Shown here: positions 1 through 7,149 of the stretch, piece after piece | How the letters are laid out: the number at the start of each line of letters is the position of its first letter | How positions within the stretch are numbered: position 1 is the stretch's first letter | DNA from: Bacteroidales bacterium 45-6 | Lineage (GTDB): Bacteria; Bacteroidota; Bacteroidia; Bacteroidales; Dysgonomonadaceae | Reading direction: 5' to 3' | Length of the DNA: 7,341 bases | Assembly (NCBI GenBank): GCA_001897035.1 | Contig: MKRS01000509.1 | Coordinates: 1 to 7,341, forward strand | Made by a program: the position numbers and the translations under genes | The notes under the pieces: generated by a model | Told to the model about the DNA's origin: nothing | Databases searched by the model: none | What the model saw: only the letters and a program-made list of their open reading frames with translations

Positions 1-37
1 ATTAACAGTTTTACGATTTTTACGAATAAACAACAAT
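1..37 (+). repeat. Leader repeat, copy 1, ahead of the ABC permease gene
   Basis: A+T-rich leader directly before the permease start codon, built of units close to 8 nt: ATTAACAG, TTTTACGA, TTTTTACGA, then AT and a CAACA-containing tail that abuts the ATG at 38. It aligns almost base for base with the leader of the adaptor gene (1326-1361). The window begins inside it, so it may extend further upstream. No Shine-Dalgarno sequence is visible between it and the start codon. Its role is unknown. It could be a spreading intergenic repeat, or a translation-initiation or messenger-stability element shared by the two genes. Confidence 0.6.
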
Positions 38-1294
38 ATGTTCGATTTAGATTATTGGCAAGAAATATGGTCAACCATCAGCCGCAACAAGCTGAGGAGC
101 TTCCTCACCGGATTCGGTATTTTCTGGGGAATCTTCATGCTGGTGGTGCTGATTGGCGTTAGCAATTCTTTCAAAGGAGGCATGGCCAAAATCGTGGACG
201 GTTTTTCGCCGAACACCTGCTTTTTCTGGACAGACATGACCAGCGAACCCTACCAAGGCTTCAAGAAAGGCAGGCATTGGGACATGAACAACCGCGACAT
301 GGAACTCATCCGCGAAAAAGCCAAATCGGTGGAATACATCTCCCCGATGTTGTTTGCCGGATCTGGCAGCAAAAACGTGGTGAACAAGCACAAGGCTGCT
401 TCCTACACCGTAAAAGGGGTGTATCCGGCTAACTTCCTGATGGAACGTCCGCACATCGAATCGGGACGAATCATCAACGAGCTGGACATCCAGGCCAACC
501 GCAAGGTGTGCGTCATCGGGGAAGAGGTGGCCAAAACACTGTTCACCGAGGGAGAAAATCCTATCGGGCAAAACCTCCGGGTGAACGGTATCTATTTCCA
601 GGTGGTGGGCGTGATCTTCACGGTTTCTAATATCCAGATCGGCGGATCGATCAACGAAATGGTGTTCCTGCCTTTCTCGACAATGCAAAAAGCATTCAAC
701 CAAGGGGACAAGATCCACTTCCTGGCGTGCACGTCCAAGCCAGGAATACCAGCCTCGCAAGTGGAAGACGAGGTGAAAACCATCCTAAAAGCGGCGCATA
801 AAATTTCGCCAAAAGACGACAAGGCTGTTGGCGGATTCAACATCGAAGAGATGGTGAAGATGTTCACCTACCTCTTTGCCGGAGTCGATTTCATCGCCTT
901 CTTCGTGGGCTTGGGTGCACTTCTTTCGGGAATCATCGGCATCAGCAACATCATGATGGTGACCGTGAAAGAACGAACCCGGGAAATAGGCGTGCGCAGG
1001 GCCCTTGGGGCGAAACCGATGACCATCGTGAAGCAAATAGTCAGCGAGAGTTTTGTACTGACATCCTTAGCCGGCCTCGGGGGATTCCTCTTCGGAATTG
1101 GCCTCCTCCAACTGATTGACAATGCGATGACTGGTGGATCTATGAAGATACCGCTGTTTGTACCGCCCTTCGTTTCGTTCACTACCGCCGTATGGGCCAT
1201 TGTCATCCTGGTGCTGTCGGGTATTGTGGCCGGATTGCTGCCAGCAACACGTGCCTTGAAGGTGAAGGCCATCGATGCCATACGGGACGAATAA
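38..1294 (+). CDS. MacB/FtsX-type ABC transporter permease
   Basis: Inner-membrane permease subunit of a tripartite ABC exporter, 418 residues. The layout is that of a MacB-type permease without a fused ATPase: a short cytoplasmic N-terminus, a first membrane helix at about 21-42, a large periplasmic domain at about 43-283 (MacB_PCD-like), then three helices at about 284-308, 336-360 and 380-403 (FtsX domain). The hallmark segment TREIGVRRALGA (314-325), which lies at the ATPase-coupling side, is intact. The C-terminus LLPATRALKVKAIDAIRDE also matches the family. E. coli MacB carries its nucleotide-binding domain on the same chain, but here it must come from another gene, probably upstream. 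The ATG at 38 gives the family-typical start MFDLDYWQEI and needs no alternative. The adaptor gene follows after 67 nt and the TolC gene after that, so this is one operon. MacB-type systems work by mechanotransmission, driving periplasmic cargo through the adaptor and TolC. Cargo (drug, lipid, peptide or lipoprotein) is unknown. The family is clear; the substrate is not. Confidence 0.92.
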   Translation: MFDLDYWQEIWSTISRNKLRSFLTGFGIFWGIFMLVVLIGVSNSFKGGMAKIVDGFSPNTCFFWTDMTSEPYQGFKKGRHWDMNNRDMELIREKAKSVEYISPMLFAGSGSKNVVNKHKAASYTVKGVYPANFLMERPHIESGRIINELDIQANRKVCVIGEEVAKTLFTEGENPIGQNLRVNGIYFQVVGVIFTVSNIQIGGSINEMVFLPFSTMQKAFNQGDKIHFLACTSKPGIPASQVEDEVKTILKAAHKISPKDDKAVGGFNIEEMVKMFTYLFAGVDFIAFFVGLGALLSGIIGISNIMMVTVKERTREIGVRRALGAKPMTIVKQIVSESFVLTSLAGLGGFLFGIGLLQLIDNAMTGGSMKIPLFVPPFVSFTTAVWAIVILVLSGIVAGLLPATRALKVKAIDAIRDE

Positions 1295-1309
1295 ACGATG
1301 AGCCGATAA

Positions 1310-1351
1310 ATTACTAAATGAATGAATTAACAGATTAACGAATTTACGAAT
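1310..1351 (+). repeat. 8-nt-period tandem repeat, leader copy 2, between permease and adaptor genes
   Basis: This stretch of the 67-nt spacer reads in phase as ATTACTAA, ATGAATGA, ATTAACAG, ATTAACGA, ATTTACGA and AT, so nearly every 8-nt unit starts with AT and ends in a purine. The last three units and the following tail to 1361 match the leader at 1-37 closely. The spacer before the TolC gene (2496-2509) has no copy. That two genes of one operon carry nearly the same leader points to duplication of a gene with its leader, insertion of a repeat, or a conserved function. The sequence alone cannot separate these. Confidence 0.65.
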
Positions 1352-1361
1352 AGTCAACAAC

Positions 1362-2495
1362 ATGAAAAAGTTTTTCAAAATCTTTGCATTGGTGATATTG
1401 GGGCTTATCCTGATTGCCACATTCTACTTTTTGTGGAAAAAATCGCAGCCGGAAAAAATTGTTTACCAAATTGAAACGGTCAAAACTGGTACTATAGAAA
1501 ATTCAATCGTGGCAACAGGAAAAGTTTCTCCACGGGATGAAATACTTATCAAGCCCCAGATTTCGGGCATCATCACCGAACTCACCAAGGAGGCGGGCGA
1601 CTACATCACAGCAGGCGAGGTGATTGCCAAAGTGAAAGTGGTACCAGACATCTCACAGCTCAATTCGGCCGAATCAAGGGTGACTGTGGCCAACATCAGC
1701 CTCAACCAAGTGAAAAGCGAATACGACCGACAGAAGCAGCTTTTTTCGAAAGGAGTGATCTCCAAAGAAGACATGGATGCCTCTGAAACATCCTTACGCA
1801 AGGCAAAGGAAGAATTAGAGACTTCGAAAGACAACCTCGACATCGTGAAAACAGGTATCTCGAAGAAGACGGCGCAATACAGCAACACGCAAATCCGCTC
1901 CACCATCACCGGTACGATTCTCGACATTCCTGTGAAAGTGGGAAACTCGGTGATACAGGCAAACACCTTCAACGACGGCACCACCATCGCCTCGGTGGCC
2001 AACATGGGCGACCTATTGTTTGTGGGGAAAATCGACGAAACGGAAGTTGGACGCATCCACACTGACATGCCCATGAAACTGTCGGTAGGTGCATTGAACA
2101 ACCTCAAATTCGACGCCACCCTCGAATACATCGCTCCGAAGGGAACAGAAGAAAACGGTGCCATCCTCTTCGAAATCAAGGGTGCGGCCAAAGTACCCAA
2201 CTCGGTGAAAATCCGCGCTGGATACAGTGCCAATGCCGAGATCGTAGTGGAACAGGCAAGCGATGTGCTCACCGTTCCCGAAAGCTGCGTCATATTTGAA
2301 AACAACAAGCCTTATGTTTACGTGCTGAAAACGGCAACACCAGAACAAACGTTCGAGAAACGGGCTGTCACCACCGGCTTGTCGAACGGCATCAGCATCG
2401 AAGTGAAATCGGGCTTGAAGAAAAGCGAAAAGATCCGTGGCCTGGCCATCGACAAGACCGAGAAGAAAACAGATGACAAATCCAAGAAACAGTAA
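1362..2495 (+). CDS. MacA/HlyD-type periplasmic adaptor (membrane fusion protein)
   Basis: Periplasmic adaptor that bridges the ABC permease and the TolC channel, 377 residues, close to the length of E. coli MacA. One N-terminal membrane helix at about 5-24 (after MKKFFK) has no lipobox cysteine, so the protein is probably anchored by an uncleaved helix. The order of parts is typical: the first half of the lipoyl/barrel-sandwich domain at about 60-95 (PQISGIITEL, then AGDYITAGEVIAKV), a coiled-coil hairpin rich in Lys, Glu and Ser at about 97-172, the second lipoyl half at about 178-215 (STITGTILDIPVKVGNSV), a beta-barrel at about 216-295, and a membrane-proximal domain at about 300-362 (VLTVPESCVI). 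The hairpin has about 35 residues per arm, long enough to reach a TolC tip. The tail from about 364 is highly charged (DKTEKKTDDKSKKQ) and probably disordered. It sits between permease and channel genes, ending 14 nt before the latter. The ATG at 1362 is chosen because the membrane anchor starts there. Confidence 0.93.
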   Translation: MKKFFKIFALVILGLILIATFYFLWKKSQPEKIVYQIETVKTGTIENSIVATGKVSPRDEILIKPQISGIITELTKEAGDYITAGEVIAKVKVVPDISQLNSAESRVTVANISLNQVKSEYDRQKQLFSKGVISKEDMDASETSLRKAKEELETSKDNLDIVKTGISKKTAQYSNTQIRSTITGTILDIPVKVGNSVIQANTFNDGTTIASVANMGDLLFVGKIDETEVGRIHTDMPMKLSVGALNNLKFDATLEYIAPKGTEENGAILFEIKGAAKVPNSVKIRAGYSANAEIVVEQASDVLTVPESCVIFENNKPYVYVLKTATPEQTFEKRAVTTGLSNGISIEVKSGLKKSEKIRGLAIDKTEKKTDDKSKKQ

Positions 2496-2509
2496 TCAAT
2501 GAACCGTAT

Positions 2510-3856
2510 ATGATTATGAAGAAAACAATTATAACCGGCTGCCTGCTCCTGTTTCTATCGGCATCTTTTGCCCAAAAACAATGGACTTTGCGCGAGTGCA
2601 TCGATTATGCCGTGTCACACAACATCGACATCCAGCAACAGGAGATAAAGCGAAAGAATGCAGAAATCAGCCTCAACACGGCAAAAAATAGCCGGTTGCC
2701 GGACCTCAGTGCAAGCGTGGGCCAGAATTTCAATTTTGGCTTGGCAAACATCCAAACGGTAAACTCTGATGGCACTTACAGTACGACGTATAAAAACACA
2801 AGTTCTTCCAACTCCTCGATCTCGCTCGGATCAACCGTTTCGCTATTCAACGGATTCAGAACCAGCAACGAGATCAAAGCACAGGAATTGAACCTGCAAT
2901 ATGCCCTCGCAGGCTTGGCCAAAGCAAAGGATGACTTGGCCTTGAATGTAGCGGTATATTACTTGGACGTGCTTTTCAAGCAGGAAATATTGCGCGTTTA
3001 CAAAGAGCAAGAAAAGCTTTCCGCCTTGCAAATACAACGCACGCAAGAGCTGAAAGACGCAGGAAAAGTGCCCGAATCGCAGCTTTTTGACATGATATCG
3101 CAACACGCCACCAACCAAAAGAATGTGGTCACTGCCGCCAATAGCCTAAATACAAGTATCTTGGATCTAACCCAGGTCTTGAACATCCAAAGTCCTGAAG
3201 GTTTCGATATTGCAATCCCTGAAATAAAAGACGTGGTTTCCGAAAACACGGCAAGCATCCAGCCGCCACACAACATCTTCGCAAATGCGATTGCCATAAA
3301 GCCCGTAGTGAAGCAAGCTGAATACAACGTGAAGTACACTGAAAAAAACCTCAAGATCGCTCAATCCGCCTACTACCCTCAGCTGAGCCTGTCGTTGGGC
3401 ATTGGAACAGGGTATTACAGCACATCGGACGAAAGTTTTGGACAGCAATTGAAAAACAGACGGGGAGAAAGTATTTCATTGAACCTGAGCATTCCCATCT
3501 TCAACCGTTTTGCCACCCGCAACAGCGTCCGCACAGCCCGCAACGAGATACTCAACAGCCAGTTAGCATTGGAGAGCGTAAAGCTGTCCCTCTATAAGGA
3601 CATTCAGCAAGCGTATTACAACGCCGTGGGTGCCCAGGCAAAATACGAATCCACTCAAAAAGCCGTAACGGCTGCTGAAGTGGCATTCAGCTACATGAAA
3701 GACAAATACGCCGTGGGTAAAGCCACCGTATTTGAATACAACGAGTCGCAAACGAAGCTAATCAGCAGCCAATCAGATTTGCTGCAAGCCAAGTACGACT
3801 ACATTTTCAGAGCAAAGATTTTAGATTTCTATAATGGTAAAGAAATAGTACTGTAG
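2510..3856 (+). CDS. TolC-family outer-membrane efflux channel
   Basis: Outer-membrane channel of the export system, 448 residues, the usual length for the family. A signal peptide covers about 1-21 with likely cleavage at SFA/QKQ. The mature protein begins WTLRECIDYAVSHNIDI, the typical first helix of the OEP family. The internal duplication of TolC proteins is visible: RLPDLSASVG (62-71) mirrors YYPQLSLSLG (288-297), and SLFNGFRTSNEI (111-122) mirrors IPIFNRFATRNSV (328-340). These mark the two beta-strand pairs of each half; long alpha-helical stretches lie between them. A Ser/Thr/Asn-rich segment at about 91-107 falls between the first two strands, where an extracellular loop is expected. 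The start could equally be the ATG at 2516 (MKKTII), two codons later, which gives a more ordinary signal peptide. No recognisable ribosome binding site decides between them. It is the last gene before a strong terminator, so it closes the operon. Confidence 0.93.
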   Translation: MIMKKTIITGCLLLFLSASFAQKQWTLRECIDYAVSHNIDIQQQEIKRKNAEISLNTAKNSRLPDLSASVGQNFNFGLANIQTVNSDGTYSTTYKNTSSSNSSISLGSTVSLFNGFRTSNEIKAQELNLQYALAGLAKAKDDLALNVAVYYLDVLFKQEILRVYKEQEKLSALQIQRTQELKDAGKVPESQLFDMISQHATNQKNVVTAANSLNTSILDLTQVLNIQSPEGFDIAIPEIKDVVSENTASIQPPHNIFANAIAIKPVVKQAEYNVKYTEKNLKIAQSAYYPQLSLSLGIGTGYYSTSDESFGQQLKNRRGESISLNLSIPIFNRFATRNSVRTARNEILNSQLALESVKLSLYKDIQQAYYNAVGAQAKYESTQKAVTAAEVAFSYMKDKYAVGKATVFEYNESQTKLISSQSDLLQAKYDYIFRAKILDFYNGKEIVL

Positions 3857-3900
3857 AGATACAGGATTCTACCAAGTTGATTTAACATTAAATTATATGT

Positions 3901-3938
3901 GCGGCAGGGTGCTTGTGAAAGTCCCCTGCCGTGTTTTT
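3901..3938 (+). terminator. Intrinsic terminator closing the export operon
   Basis: A perfect 8-bp G+C-rich stem pairs CGGCAGGG (3902-3909) with CCCTGCCG (3924-3931), extended by a G-U pair at its base (3901/3932). After a T/C mismatch the loop can fold further: G-U, C-G, U-A and U-A pairs capped by GTGA (3915-3918), a GNRA-type tetraloop. A run of five T follows at 3934-3938. It lies 45 nt after the TolC stop codon and should end transcription of the operon before uvrA. The sequence upstream of the stem does not give a good T run on the other strand, so it seems one-directional. Confidence 0.88.
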
Positions 3939-4011
3939 CCCAAGCGAAGCCATATCTTTATAATTTGCACTGTATAAATTTTCATTTCGCACACAGTCAC
4001 AAAGGAGAAAC

Positions 4012-4179
4012 ACGCAAAGCGCGCAGAGAAAATTGTAACGAAAAAAAATAAAAAACTCATTTTATCCTTTTTCTCTGTGGTGAAAAGATGTACCAAGTGA
4101 TCGAAAGAACGAGGTATTCAGAGACTCGGCCATTCAGGGTAAAAGGAAAATACGCAAAGAACGCCAAAAAGAAAATACG
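4012..4179. repeat. Degenerate short direct repeats (ACGCAAAG and GAAAATACG motifs)
   Basis: The motif ACGCAAAGnnCGC occurs at 4012-4024 and again at 4152-4164. GAAAATACG occurs at 4146-4154 and 4171-4179, 25 nt apart. Together with CACAAAGGAGAAA (3998-4010) and CAGAGAAAA (4024-4032), the block has the look of the CACAGAG/ACGCAAAG-type intergenic repeats that I recall from Bacteroidetes genomes, in a worn state. That family assignment is from memory and not proven here. It appears to be selectively neutral or mobile intergenic material and not a gene. Confidence 0.5.
4022..4079. repeat. Inverted repeat with 36-nt A+T-rich centre
   Basis: CAGAGAAAA at 4024-4032 is the exact reverse complement of TTTTCTCTG at 4069-4077. 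One G-U pair and one further C-G pair extend the arms to 4022-4032 and 4069-4079. The centre holds the A8 run and is too long and unstructured for a terminator hairpin. It is probably the end pair of the decayed repeat element in this gap. A messenger hairpin is possible only if transcription crosses here. Confidence 0.5.
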
Positions 4180-4228
4180 TTCACCGACTTGAAACGCTTG
4201 GATGGACTCGAATACCCAAAAGGGACAA

Positions 4229-4259
4229 TTGTATTTTCAGCCTAAAAAGCCTACCTTTG
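4229..4259 (+). promoter_or_regulatory. Bacteroidetes-type promoter for uvrA
   Basis: A TTG at 4229-4231 (part of ATTG) is followed after exactly 20 nt by TACCTTTG at 4252-4259, a full match to the TAnnTTTG -7 element known for the primary sigma factor of Bacteroidetes. The expected transcript start lies at about 4264-4270, some 15 nt before the ATG at 4283, giving a short leader. The promoter lies inside the open frame that extends upstream to 4202, which argues against translation of that extension. No LexA-type palindrome was recognised around it. Confidence 0.72.
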
Positions 4260-4282
4260 TCGGTTCAAAACCGAAGCAAAAA

Positions 4283-7075
4283 ATGGCTCATAAAAACAGC
4301 ATATTCATCAAGGGAGCCCGCGTCAACAATCTCAAAAACATTGATGTGGAAATACCCCGGAACAAATTCATCGTCATCACCGGCCTTTCCGGCTCTGGAA
4401 AGTCTTCCTTAGCTTTCGACACCCTCTATGCAGAAGGTCAACGCCGCTATGTGGAAAGCCTTTCGTCGTATGCACGGCAATTCTTGGGACGGATGAACAA
4501 GCCCGAAGCCGACTACATCAAAGGAATTCCGCCCGCCATCGCCATCGAGCAGAAGGTGAATTCCCGGAATCCACGTTCCACAGTGGGAACTTCCACCGAA
4601 ATTTATGAATACCTCCGGTTGCTGTTTGCCCGAATCGGGAAAACCATTTCTCCGGTGTCGGGCCAACCTGTGAAAAAGCACCAGGTGAGCGACATCGTGC
4701 ACCAAATGCTGAGCTATCCCGAGGGTACACGTTTCGTGGTGCTGACTAAAATCTTGTTGAGAGAAGGAAGAACCATCCGGGAACAATTGGAGATTCTCCA
4801 AAAGGAAGGCTTCTCGCGTGTGGAAGTGGATGGAGAAATGGTTCGAATTGACGAACTGATATCCTCGAAAACCAGCGTGGACGCAGAAAAGACACTTTTG
4901 GTGATCGACCGCTTGAGTGCCGACAAAGACAACGCATCCATCAGCCGCCTGTCGCAATCTACCGAAACAGCTTTTTACGAAGGAGACGGGCTGTGCATCC
5001 TACGGTTTTATACCGAAACAGGAACGGAAGAATTCTCCTATTCCAAAAAATTTGAGGCAGACGGCATGGAGTTTGAAGAACCAACAGACTTGATGTTCAG
5101 TTTTAACAGCCCGGTAGGCGCTTGCCCCAAGTGTGAGGGCTTTGGCAGGGTTGTTGGCATTGACGAAAACTTGGTGGTTCCCAACAAAAGCCTTTCGGTG
5201 TATGAAGAGGCCGTTGTCTGCTGGCGAGGTGAAAAAATGTCGGAGTGGAAAAACCAATTCATACACGCTGCGGCAAAACATAATTTCCCGATACACCGTC
5301 CTTATTTTGAATTGACCGACAAAGAAAAAGATGTGCTTTGGAAAGGCGCACCGGGAGTGGAAGGCATCAACGATTTTTTCAAGATGCTGGAAGAAAACCA
5401 GTACAAAATCCAATACCGGGTGATGCTGGCTCGCTACAAGGGGAAAACCGTGTGCCCCGACTGCCGCGGATCACGCCTGAAGCCGCAGGCACTGTATGTG
5501 AGAATTGGCGGGAAGTCGATTGCCGACCTCGTGCTGATGCCGGTCACCGAATTGCAGCAATTCTTCAACGAGCTTCAACTTGATGAAACAGACACTGCCG
5601 TTTCGAAACGTTTGCTCACCGAAATACACAGCCGAATCCGCTTTTTGGTGCAGGTAGGCTTGGGCTATTTGACCCTGAACCGGCTCTCAAACACCCTTTC
5701 GGGAGGCGAAAGCCAGCGTATCAACTTGGCGACCTCCCTCGGAAGCAGCTTGGTGGGCTCGCTCTACATCCTGGACGAACCCAGCATAGGCCTTCATTCA
5801 CGGGATACCGACTTGCTGATCGATGTGCTGCGCGAATTGCAAGCCTTGGGAAACACGGTGGTGGTGGTGGAGCACGACGAAGAAATTATCCGTGCTGCCG
5901 ACTACATCATCGACATTGGCCCCAACGCTGGGCGATTGGGCGGCGAGGTAGTTTACCAAGGAGATATTTCGGGACTTGAAAAGGGGACAAACAGCCACAC
6001 CGTCCGCTACCTCAACGGCGAAGACCAAATAGAAACTCCCACTTTCCGCCGAAAATGGAACAACTATATCGAAATTCTGGGTGCGAGGCAAAACAACCTG
6101 AAAAACCTCAACGTCCGTTTTCCTCTCGGTGTGATGACCGTGGTGACAGGCGTGAGCGGCTCCGGGAAATCGTCGCTCGTGCGCGACGTGCTTGTGAACG
6201 CCTTGCAAAGGCACTACAACGGAAGTAGCGAACAACTTGTGCAGTTCAATCACCTCGGCGGAGACCTGCACCTCATCAAGGGAGTGGAATCGGTGGACCA
6301 GAATCCGATCGGTCGTTCTTCCCGTTCGAATCCAGTGACTTACATGAAAGCTTACGATGAAATCCGGAAACTCTTTTCAGAACAGCCCCTGTCCAAACAA
6401 ATGCGTTTCACGCCTGCTTATTTTTCATTCAATGTGGAAGGTGGCCGTTGCGAGGAATGCAAAGGGGAAGGTACGATCACGGTGGAAATGCAGTTCATGG
6501 CAGACATCACCTTGGAATGCGAATCGTGCCACGGCCGACGATTCAAGGACGATGTGCTGGATGTTCTTTATCGGGGAGCAAGCATCTTTGATGTGTTGGA
6601 AATGACCATCAACCAAGCCATTGAATTTTTCTCGCAAGGGAAAGGCTCTATCGAAAAAAAAATAGTGAAACGGCTTCAACCGCTGCAAGATGTAGGCTTA
6701 GGATATGTGAAGCTCGGGCAGTCGTCATCCACCTTGTCGGGGGGCGAAAACCAACGCGTGAAGCTGGCCTATTACCTGGGGGAAGAAAAATCGGAACCCA
6801 CCCTCTTCATTTTCGACGAACCGACCACCGGACTCCATTTCCACGACATAAAAACCTTGCTCAAAGCCTTCAATTCGCTGCTGGAGCGGGGACACACCAT
6901 CCTTATCATCGAGCACAACATGGACGTCATCAAATGCGCCGACCACGTGATCGACATCGGCCCGGAAGGGGGAGAAGCTGGCGGACATGTCGTCTGTCAA
7001 GGCACGCCGGAAGAAGTGGCGGCCTGCGAGGCTTCCTATACGGGGAAATTTTTAAAGGAGAAACTGAAAAGCTAA
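4283..7075 (+). CDS. uvrA: UvrABC excinuclease subunit A
   Basis: Damage-recognition ATPase of nucleotide excision repair; a UvrA dimer scans DNA and loads UvrB. From the ATG at 4283 it is 930 residues, and positions below use that start. ATPase half I has Walker [10 protein letters not shown] (34-42), signature LSGGESQR (472-479), Walker [12 protein letters not shown] (494-504) and switch His531. Half II has GVSGSGKSS (623-631), LSGGENQR (818-825), [12 protein letters not shown] (840-851) and His878. The UvrB-binding region at about 120-240 is present, so this is the full repair-type UvrA and not the shorter UvrA2 form. Zinc ligands remain in signature domain I (Cys281/284 and Cys391/394) and signature domain II (Cys723/726 and Cys746/749, C-X2-C-X19-C-X2-C). 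The site at the base of the UvrB-binding domain is gone (SPVSG at 123-127; no CxxC at 255-264). The frame is open back to an ATG at 4202, but the extra 27 residues show no conservation with the E. coli start and contain the promoter. It is transcribed separately from the export operon. Confidence 0.96.
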   Translation: MAHKNSIFIKGARVNNLKNIDVEIPRNKFIVITGLSGSGKSSLAFDTLYAEGQRRYVESLSSYARQFLGRMNKPEADYIKGIPPAIAIEQKVNSRNPRSTVGTSTEIYEYLRLLFARIGKTISPVSGQPVKKHQVSDIVHQMLSYPEGTRFVVLTKILLREGRTIREQLEILQKEGFSRVEVDGEMVRIDELISSKTSVDAEKTLLVIDRLSADKDNASISRLSQSTETAFYEGDGLCILRFYTETGTEEFSYSKKFEADGMEFEEPTDLMFSFNSPVGACPKCEGFGRVVGIDENLVVPNKSLSVYEEAVVCWRGEKMSEWKNQFIHAAAKHNFPIHRPYFELTDKEKDVLWKGAPGVEGINDFFKMLEENQYKIQYRVMLARYKGKTVCPDCRGSRLKPQALYVRIGGKSIADLVLMPVTELQQFFNELQLDETDTAVSKRLLTEIHSRIRFLVQVGLGYLTLNRLSNTLSGGESQRINLATSLGSSLVGSLYILDEPSIGLHSRDTDLLIDVLRELQALGNTVVVVEHDEEIIRAADYIIDIGPNAGRLGGEVVYQGDISGLEKGTNSHTVRYLNGEDQIETPTFRRKWNNYIEILGARQNNLKNLNVRFPLGVMTVVTGVSGSGKSSLVRDVLVNALQRHYNGSSEQLVQFNHLGGDLHLIKGVESVDQNPIGRSSRSNPVTYMKAYDEIRKLFSEQPLSKQMRFTPAYFSFNVEGGRCEECKGEGTITVEMQFMADITLECESCHGRRFKDDVLDVLYRGASIFDVLEMTINQAIEFFSQGKGSIEKKIVKRLQPLQDVGLGYVKLGQSSSTLSGGENQRVKLAYYLGEEKSEPTLFIFDEPTTGLHFHDIKTLLKAFNSLLERGHTILIIEHNMDVIKCADHVIDIGPEGGEAGGHVVCQGTPEEVAACEASYTGKFLKEKLKS

Positions 7076-7149
7076 GAAAACCATCTTCTCCGGCTGAACA
7101 GAAAAGAGACTGCCAGCGTTATACATTTCAGGTTTTAGAAGCAAAAAGA

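Larger units (their letters stand above)
3939..4228. other. Non-coding gap with decayed repeats, no gene seen
   Basis: About 290 nt between the operon terminator and the uvrA promoter. No frame on either strand has coding character. The sequence is rich in A and includes an A8 run (4041-4048). A TATAATTTGCAC stretch at 3959-3970 resembles a Bacteroidetes -7 element with one extra base, but no TTG lies about 20 nt before it, so it is only a weak promoter candidate. From about 3990 on, short repeated motifs dominate; they are listed separately. No tRNA or other structured RNA was recognised. Confidence 0.6.

Noticed and set aside
171..183. Strong Shine-Dalgarno-like AAAGGAGG followed at once by ATG inside the permease gene
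   Set aside because: The bases are the codons for Phe-Lys-Gly-Gly-Met in the permease, spacing to the ATG is too short, and Bacteroidetes rarely depend on such sites. An internal start would remove the first membrane helix.
71..760. Long open frame of 229 codons on the minus strand inside the permease gene
   Set aside because: It lies antisense to a well-conserved permease. Its translation is rich in His, Arg and Phe in a pattern typical of the reverse of a G+C-rich coding strand, and it has no recognisable domain.
3953..3970. Possible promoter with TATCTTTA and TATAATTTGC
   Set aside because: Each is one step off the TAnnTTTG consensus and no TTG lies about 20 nt upstream. The match at 4229-4259 is much better.
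3893..4096. 67-codon minus-strand frame in the intergenic gap
   Set aside because: It runs through the terminator stem and the degenerate repeat block, and its product has no recognisable domain. The frame is best explained by the repeat sequence itself.
4012..4179. CRISPR-like array of short repeats
   Set aside because: The repeats are 9-13 nt, irregularly spaced and only present twice each; there is no set of equal spacers and no cas gene.
4409..4957. 182-codon minus-strand frame inside uvrA, and several others at 5000-5413, 5798-6271 and 6725-7000
   Set aside because: All are antisense to conserved UvrA sequence and have no recognisable domains.
7077..7136. AAAACC and GGTTTT as a possible hairpin after uvrA
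   Set aside because: Six A/T-dominated pairs with a loop of 48 nt are expected by chance and no T run follows at the right place.
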